Shown here in pieces: positions 58,059-64,000 of a DNA stretch of 64,000 nt. The DNA lies in NCBI GenBank assembly GCA_023014335.1, contig JAECYW010000039.1, forward strand, positions 1 through 64,000. Direction: 5' to 3'. Both the position numbers and the translations under genes were made by a program. The DNA comes from Galerina marginata (lineage: Eukaryota > Basidiomycota > Agaricomycetes > Agaricales > Galerinaceae). The number at the start of each line of letters is the position of its first letter. Position 1 is the first letter of the stretch. Below the pieces are notes generated by a model, which was not told where the DNA came from, ran no database searches, and was given only the letters and a program-made list of their open reading frames with translations.

Positions 58059-58872
58059 TTAGACGACTGTGTCGTATTTCTTCAGGCTCTCAAGGATGGT
58101 GTTCCATCGACCACCATGCCAAGATTTAATATCCTTCCACTGCCGACTATCTTCACCCCAAACAATTTTCAGCCAGAGGGTCCAGCCTCCGACAACCGCG
58201 TCGGCCCAGGAAGGCGTCTCACCCAACAAAAACGGCCCTTTACCTCCATTCTTCGCGTACCAGGCGTCCACCCTTCCCAAGCCTTCTTTATATTCCGCCC
58301 ACTGCGTTACAGCTTTCTCGCCCTTGGGAAGCATCTCCTCCATGGTCTTTCCCAGCTCCATCTCCCGAGTACGGCGGAAGTACTCTGTGCTTGGCGGGTT
58401 CAGGTTCTGCGCGACTTCTGGGAGGATAAACTCGATCAACGGGTTGAGGTTCACCATGAACGCGGCTGTAAACGCCGTCTGCAGGCCCAGGGTGTTGTGC
58501 GGGAAGAGAGGCGGCGAATCGGGATAAGTCTTATCGAGGTATTCTGCGATAATAAGGGACTCGGCTACATATGTTTTCGTAGAGGGGTCGTAGATGGCTG
58601 GGAGGGTGTACATGGGGCTCCCGTCGGGTTTCGTGGTCGTTGGCGGGATGCCAAGCTTCTTCGCGAGGGGTTCGATATCGCAGTACTCGACCCATTCGGT
58701 CTTGTAAGGGAGTCCTTTGATATTCAGGGAGTATCTGTCGTAAACGATATGATGCTTGAGCTTGAATGACCAAATAATGAAAGTTAAGGAATACGAACCT
58801 CGTTTTCCATGTGTTGGGGTTCCAGGCAATCCCTGGTTTGGGCGAAGGGATATCATAGAAGATTATAGTCAT
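58059..58872 (-). CDS. glutathione S-transferase, GSTFuA-like, copy 1, 249 aa
   Basis: Exons 58872-58799 and 58734-58059, intron 64 nt. The thioredoxin-fold N-domain starts MTIIFYDIPSPKPGIAWNPN and continues TWKTRYSLNIKGLPYKTEWV. It includes the cis-Pro region YTLPAIYD and the G-site AESLIIAEYLDKTYPDSPPL. The all-helical C-domain ends GGRWNTILESLKKYDTVV. The FYDIPS...WNPNTWKTR...KGLPYKT pattern is that of the fungal GSTFuA class, cytosolic enzymes of wood decayers that bind wood phenolics and conjugate or reduce xenobiotics. It is paired with a near-identical gene 2.3 kb downstream. Exon lengths (74 and 676 nt) are identical in both copies. Confidence 0.93.
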
Positions 58873-60392
58873 GGTTAAAGATAAGGAGTATTTCGATTCC
58901 CAAATAATGAGGCAAGTACGGATAGAAATCCAGGAATTTATAGCTGAGTGTAAGCGCTGGGAAAGCGCGTAAAATTGTCTGATGCAAGCCAATTACCATG
59001 AGTAATCCTAGTTCGAATTATAATCAATGTAAACGCTTTTAGACTCTTTTTCCCTAGATAATGAAGAAGCTTTAGAAAGCATGTAACAAGGCGCAGCTGG
59101 AATTACGGCCAATGGCAATTCCAACTGACGAGATAGCGCGAACACTGCAACAAAAATATATCTGAGTTCATTTCAATCAAGAAAACCTGTCACTTGAACC
59201 GAAAATAAACAATTTAAGCGAGAGAAAGCAGAGTTAATTGTCCAAGTCCCATAATAACGGTGCATGAATAAGCCGGATTGACTAGGACAACTGTACCTTT
59301 GGAACAACATTCATCGTCGTCGTAAGCTTCAAGTTAAGATGCGTTGAAATGTCAAAAAGGGATCTATTACCTTGGTAATTTGCTTCTATGGTGATAATAT
59401 GATATGGGGTCTCGACTCTCGAGTGGCCGGGGTGAAGGAGGGAGACGTAGTCATTGAAATCTTCTGCCGTATAGTGGACGAGAGGGATGACGTTGATGTA
59501 AGAGCGACCGGCAAGTATCTCGTGAGAATATTTTGTGTCCGCATCTTCGACATCACCATCATCGCCAATTCCTTTCCTTGATCAAGAATGCTCAGAAAAG
59601 GGATTCTCCGCTGGAAAGCGCTATGAACAGCAACCTCTGCATCCAAAATAGTTTTGGTATAGGTTTATGTAGCCCTTTTCTCAAACTCACAGGAACTGGC
59701 GCAATCAAGGCGCAATCGATGGATTCTTCCAAGTTCCTCCAACAGGTTACCATTGACACTTGGCATTGGAACTGCATTCATTCAAGTTCCCGTTTTGACG
59801 ACTAACACAGGTGCTCAATTTAACTCATTTAGAGCCATTCTACCCGGTGAAGTACTATAGGCCAATCTGTTCGGGCCTGGACGTATTGCGTCGCACGCGA
59901 TGGCAAAAGACAAGCAAGCTTGCGCGGCATAAAGGCACCATGCACAGCCACTGATAAGATCCATGCTATCTACAGTAATCTATGTCGGGCTCGGGCCAGA
60001 TCTCACTACGTCCTTGGTCAGTCGAAACTTGGTCGAAACTTGTGCACAAACACTCAAGAAAGTGCGGACAGAAGCTTGGCACATTTAACTTTGATTTATA
60101 GTCCATTCCCCGACCAAGTCATGATATCGAACTGACAGCTATGTAGAAGAAATACGATTTCGGAATAAATTTATTCTATTCGAAAGACGATGCGATGCGA
60201 TGCGTTGACAGGCAACTCTGAGGATGTTATCCATGTCATTATTATTGTCACTGCAACCGATATATATAGGCGCGTTTGCACTGATCTCTCGTTTATTGTA
60301 TCCCAGACTACGAAGCGGATTTAGAAAATATTGGATTCAAACGTCTAGCCAATTGAATTGCGAAAAAAAAGTTGAAGCATACATTCAGAGAT
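58873..60392. other. flank and spacer of the GST tandem duplication
   Basis: The upstream flank of copy 1 (to about 59260) matches the upstream flank of copy 2 (shared GATAGCGCGAA, GTCACTTGAACCGAAAATAAA and GTCCAAG blocks). The spacer 59280-60180 is unique and holds no recognisable gene; small frames at 59372-59805 are probably chance. Confidence 0.5.
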
Positions 60393-61203
60393 TTAGACGA
60401 TCGTTTCGTATTTCTTCAGGCTGTCGAGGATGGCGTTCCATCGACCGCCATGCCAAGACTTAATATCCTTCCACTGCCGACTGTCTTCACCCCAAACGAT
60501 TCTAAGCCATATCGTCCAGCCCCCGACAACCACATCCGCCCAAGAAGGCGTCTCAGCCAACAAAAACGGCCCCTTACCTCCGTTCTTCGCGTACCAGGCG
60601 TCCACCTTTCCCAAGCCTGCTTTATATTCCGCCCATTGTGCTATGGCTTTCTCGCCCTTGGGAAGAACCTCCTCCATTGTTTTTCCAAATTCAATCTCCC
60701 GAGTACGGCGGAAGTACTCTGCGCTAGGCGGGTTCAGGTTCAGAGTGACTTCTGGGAGGATAAACTCGAACAACGGATTGAGGTGTGCCGAGAAGGCGTC
60801 CGTGAACGCCGTTTGCAGGCCCAGGGTGTTGTACGGGAAGAGAGGTGGGGAGCCGGGGTATGTCTTCTCAAGATATTCTGCGATTACGAGGGATTCGGCT
60901 ACGTATGTTTTTGTGGATGGGTCGTAGATAGCTGGAAGAGTGTAAAGCGGGCTTCCGTCGGCCTTCGTCGAAGTTGGCGAGATGCCAAGTTTCTTGGAGA
61001 GGGGTTCAATATCGCAGTACTCGACCCATTCGGTCTTGTAAGGAATTCCCTTGATATTCAGAGTGTATCTATCGGTAAATAATGCTTGAGTTAGGACAAT
61101 CGAAATTCGGAAATTTAGGGAATGCGAACCTCGTTTTCCAGGTGTTAGGGTTCCAGGCAATTCCTGGCCTTGGCGATGGGATGTCGTAGAAAATTATAGT
61201 CAT
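60393..61203 (-). CDS. glutathione S-transferase, GSTFuA-like, copy 2, 249 aa
   Basis: Exons 61203-61130 and 61068-60393, intron 61 nt at the same position as in copy 1. The N-domain reads MTIIFYDIPSPRPGIAWNPN then TWKTRYTLNIKGIPYKTEWV, and the C-domain ends GGRWNAILDSLKKYETIV. Differences from copy 1 are scattered and mostly conservative (e.g. FSAHLNPLFEFILPEVTLN instead of FMVNLNPLIEFILPEVAQN), with no stop or frameshift. Both copies look functional, and divergence is concentrated in helix alpha-4, which lines the hydrophobic substrate site. This suggests different acceptor preference. It shares flanking DNA with copy 1. Confidence 0.93.
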
Positions 61204-61777
61204 AGTTAACGATGAGAAGCTTCTCAATTCCCCAAGAATGAGGAAGGTAGGGATACGCATCCATGAATATATACCCGGATGAAGGCGCTGAGAAAGCGCA
61301 TAAAAATGGATCCGATACCAGCCGAGTACCAGATTTCAGCCCACAAAGCATGTGGGTATCTGAGTCATCCTCACTCGAATTCTAATCGGTATCGACGCTT
61401 TCGAGACGTTTTTCCCTAGATGATTGAGAAGCATTAGAAATCGTGTACTATAGCTCGTTATATCGTAACTCACATGCACCAACTGGAATTCGGGCCAACT
61501 CCAACCGATGAGATAGCGCGAAGATTGCAACCAAAATATACCTGTGTGTTCATCTAAATCAAGAAAACTCGTCACTTGAACCGAAAATAAACAACTGAAG
61601 AGAAAAAAGAAGATTTAATCGTCCAAGACTCCAAGTCCCGTAATAGCGAAGCATTAATAAGCGAAATATGATAACTATCTTTCGGAGACGAAGAAAATAT
61701 ACCTCTGTAAGAACATTCATCACCGTTTAATCGACCATGTTGGAAGCTCTGCATTATCCAGATAAGTGCGGCAACCA
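61204..61777. other. upstream flank of GST copy 2
   Basis: Matches the upstream flank of copy 1 up to about 61650; beyond that is the 3' side of the F-box gene. No gene. Confidence 0.5.
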
Positions 61778-63214
61778 TTAGTCCCCTTGAAAGGTGCAAA
61801 AATCTTCATGAACTCCATCCTTGTTCACCGTCTTCCATACAACTTTTGTAGTCCTTGAGTGCTCCAAAAACCAAACCTTGTCCTCCTTTATAAGCGTCGG
61901 ACCATTCCCAGTGACACGCAGTTCCCGCACGGCCTGCTCGACTCGGTAGAAATCATTAATGGAGGGCTGTTCAATGCGCGCCTTGACAACTTCTCGAAGG
62001 GCCCTCGCAGTGAAATTGGGGCAATTGTCGATGTAGAGATAATGGATCCAGTGGGCAAGGAAGCGGCCAGAAGGATCGCCAGGTCTCATGCGTCCGAGAA
62101 GATGATCATTGAATGAAGAACAAGAACTGATCTTGAGTTTACTTCCCACTCCGGCCGTCCACGCTTCCAAGATGTGCAATAAACTGCTTCCATTCTCACC
62201 GTCGACGATACTGTCCAAGGTGAGGTACTTCGTCTTTACCGGTTTGATGATCGGAATTTGACAATCTTTGAACGTGAGCAACGCTGGGCGAAAGCTGGTA
62301 ACGTCGAATAAATGAGAGATGAAATCCTTCGAGACGGACTGGAAGTAAAGGTTTTCGATGATGCGGGGGGAGTCGTAGGGTTTTGGAAGGCGCGATGAGT
62401 ACATATACTGATAAGAAAGTGACAGGTTGCGAAAGAAAACGGAAATGTTGTTGTTGTGTGACGGTCGTAGGATGTTCAAGACGTAGTGGGCAAAGCTTTG
62501 TAGGCTGTACCGGCCTTTTTCGAGGAACGTAAAGCGGGATATGTGAAATTTCGCGCTCGATGGGAATCGGAACCTGTCCAGCCATTGTGCCGATTCTAGA
62601 TGCAGGGCGAGATACATGAACAGGAATCCCGTCAACGACAGCTTCTTCAAGTTGGTGAACTTGGTACCGAACTGCGGCGGAGCTGTCACGATTGGTTCCC
62701 ATGAGTTGCGTGCTATTTCGACGTTATCAATACGACATTCGAGGGTGAGCTCTTCAAGGTCGGGTAGGTCTTGGTAGAAGAAAATATTCGCAAGGGGAAG
62801 GGATGTCGAAAAAGTAAGGTCAAAAATAATGGATTTGCATCTGTGAATATGAGGGCGGAGGGCCTGCGCAATAGCAAAAGCGCGATGCTTTTCGACTCTT
62901 CTGTACACTTTTCCGTCGTCGCTGGAACTTGTGAAGACGACTACTTCAAGGCTATCTAAATCCTTCGACCACATAAAGGCGTCAATGAGAGGTGCCGGAT
63001 CCTTAGCGACGTCGAAGACGACCTGTTTCCAGCATTCCGGCCTCTCGATAAGAATGTTAAGCCATTGCTTGCAGACCCACGCAACATTAAATGGGAATAG
63101 GGTAGGCGAGCGGGGTTCGTGCTCGGTCCACTCCGGTGATTCTGGCACAGATTGACCTGGTGGCGAGAGATAGCTTAGAAATTTAATATGCAGTTCAATT
63201 GGAAACTCGTCCAT
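61778..63214 (-). CDS. F-box-like protein, single exon, 478 aa
   Basis: An intronless frame from MDEFPIELHIKFLSYLSPPG. The first about 70 residues form an F-box-like motif (F-P-I-E-L-H-x-x-F-L-S-Y-L, then VAWVCKQWLNILIERPECWK). After it comes the leucine-rich, poorly conserved body typical of agaricomycete F-box proteins (LPDLEELTLECRIDNVEIA, FTNLKKLSLTGFLFMYLALH). F-box proteins link substrates to SCF ubiquitin ligases through Skp1; the substrate cannot be inferred. The start is 357 bp from, and divergent to, the NIMA kinase gene. Large F-box families expand in mushrooms. Confidence 0.85.
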   Translation of the reverse strand: MDEFPIELHIKFLSYLSPPGQSVPESPEWTEHEPRSPTLFPFNVAWVCKQWLNILIERPECWKQVVFDVAKDPAPLIDAFMWSKDLDSLEVVVFTSSSDDGKVYRRVEKHRAFAIAQALRPHIHRCKSIIFDLTFSTSLPLANIFFYQDLPDLEELTLECRIDNVEIARNSWEPIVTAPPQFGTKFTNLKKLSLTGFLFMYLALHLESAQWLDRFRFPSSAKFHISRFTFLEKGRYSLQSFAHYVLNILRPSHNNNISVFFRNLSLSYQYMYSSRLPKPYDSPRIIENLYFQSVSKDFISHLFDVTSFRPALLTFKDCQIPIIKPVKTKYLTLDSIVDGENGSSLLHILEAWTAGVGSKLKISSCSSFNDHLLGRMRPGDPSGRFLAHWIHYLYIDNCPNFTARALREVVKARIEQPSINDFYRVEQAVRELRVTGNGPTLIKEDKVWFLEHSRTTKVVWKTVNKDGVHEDFCTFQGD

Positions 63215-63570
63215 AGGCCCTAGCAGCTATAATCTCGTCAGATGAGGAGTTGGGAAACCGATGGATGAGGCAAGGTCTAGACGAATTCAAAACCTATTAG
63301 TATCAATGAATCGAAGATTTCTCGCAACGCGCAGCAAAACTGGATATTGATTTAGCCACTGACCACGGGTAACGCCCTTCGTCTGCAGTGGAATTTGGAG
63401 TGGGTAGAAGTAACGCAGATGAGTCGAGATGACGGTTCCGGTCAAGTTCCCAATTTGAACCGGGCCGATTACAGCCGTTTCGTGTCGACACATGCACGTG
63501 ATTAGTTCGTTTTGCGCGCCGGATTTGTTCATTCAACATATTTCTCTTTCTTTCTCTTTCACCATCCTCC
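63215..63570. promoter_or_regulatory. divergent promoter region between F-box and NIMA genes
   Basis: A 356-bp gap separates two start codons on opposite strands, so it must hold both core promoters. A pyrimidine-rich tract (TTTCTCTTTCTTTCTCTTTC) lies at about 63539-63561, directly before the kinase ATG, as often seen in highly used fungal promoters. No clear TATA box. Confidence 0.45.
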
Positions 63571-64000
63571 ATGAGCTCTTCCGCCTTTCTCGACGACTAT
63601 GAAGCGCTGGACGTTATAGGCAACGGCTCTTTTGGTATAATTCGTAAAGTTCGACGGAAAACAGATGGATTGGTGAGTACCGGCATGCCACTTTCCAGGC
63701 TCTCGGTTTGACGTTCATTTACCAGCTTTTTGCGCGAAAAGAGCTGAACTTTGAGAAGATGAGTGAGCGAGATAGGAAGCAGATTGTGGCAGAAGTGTAC
63801 GTTCAACTATGCTATATGCCATTGCTTCAAACTCACCCAAATTTTCGTAGAAACATACTAAAAGACTTGCATCACGACCACATTGTACGATATCACGACC
63901 GATACGTTGACAGAGACGCTGGGATTCTTTATATCCTCATGGAATACTGTGGCGGAGGCGACCTCTCCACTATTATCAAACAAGCAACGAAACAGAACCG
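63571..64000 (+). CDS. nimA: NIMA-related protein kinase, 5' part (runs off the window)
   Basis: Exons 63571-63672, 63726-63796 and 63851 to the window end, in phase; introns 53 and 54 nt. The kinase N-lobe is complete: Gly-rich loop IGNGSFGIIRKVRRKTDG, catalytic Lys in LFARKELNFEKMSERDRKQI, alpha-C Glu in VAEVNILKDLHHDHIVRYHD, and hinge ILMEYCGGGDLSTII. The KELNF, HHDHIVRYHDRY and YCGGGDLS blocks identify the NIMA/Nek2/Kin3 class. These kinases promote mitotic entry and spindle or nuclear-envelope events. The catalytic loop and C-terminal coiled coil lie outside the window. The start fits the family, whose kinase domain begins within the first 15 residues. Confidence 0.95.

Noticed and set aside
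60372..61082. Long plus-strand frame (236 codons) antisense to GST copy 2, with a 217-codon counterpart at 58116-58769
   Set aside because: They mirror each other because both GST genes have the same codon bias; the sense strand has a full conserved enzyme.

Overview
The window looks like nuclear DNA of an agaricomycete (mushroom-forming basidiomycete). Genes are broken by many short introns, mostly 48-68 nt, with GT-AG and a few GC-AG borders. Several products belong to families typical of Agaricomycetes: a DUF6593 protein, 7-TM membrane proteins of the DUF6533-like and related types, GSTFuA-type glutathione transferases, a HET-domain protein and an HNH-nuclease family. There are no operons and no CRISPR. 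I rebuilt multi-exon genes by hand from splice borders, reading-frame phase and family conservation. The exon coordinates are therefore models, but the frames close exactly in all the models given high confidence.

Layout. 1-7.5 kb has no gene I can defend. At 7.5-8.2 kb (-) lies a DUF6593 gene. A 243-bp palindromic MITE-like element sits at 9.2-9.4 kb, and 9.4-15.5 kb is again gene-poor. The 3' part of a DUF6533-like membrane protein gene (+) at 15.5-16.3 kb is followed by an HNH pseudogene (-). At 17.6-20.1 kb (-) is a complete MADS-box (MEF2/Rlm1-type) transcription factor. At 22.4-25.4 kb (+) is a 26-exon MFS sugar transporter.

The most unusual block is 25.7-29.7 kb. A HET-domain gene (-) is split by a 2.5-kb DNA transposon at 26623-29131. 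The element has about 43-bp terminal inverted repeats, a 9-bp target-site duplication, dense arrays of a CCGTGCA-type motif, a row of hairpins, and an intron-containing gene that may be captured host sequence.

From 31 to 46.7 kb the window carries a small hypothetical gene (+), then a sedolisin protease, a DUF4214 protein and a 23-exon acid-sphingomyelinase-like phosphodiesterase (all -). These are followed by an 8-Cys small secreted protein (+), a zinc-finger protein (-) and an 11-exon UDP-glycosyltransferase (-). From 48 to 57.7 kb come a 7-TM protein (-), an astacin metalloprotease (+), a NucA/NucB-type secreted DNase (-) and an unrecognised acidic protein (+). From 58 to 61.2 kb lie two tandemly duplicated GSTFuA genes (-). 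An F-box-like gene (-) is divergent from a NIMA kinase gene (+) that runs off the end.

Taken together the region is rich in secreted and detoxifying functions: two proteases, a DNase, a sphingomyelinase, a small Cys-rich protein, GSTs, a UGT and a sugar transporter. This fits a saprotrophic or plant-associated fungus. The genes are not obviously one pathway.
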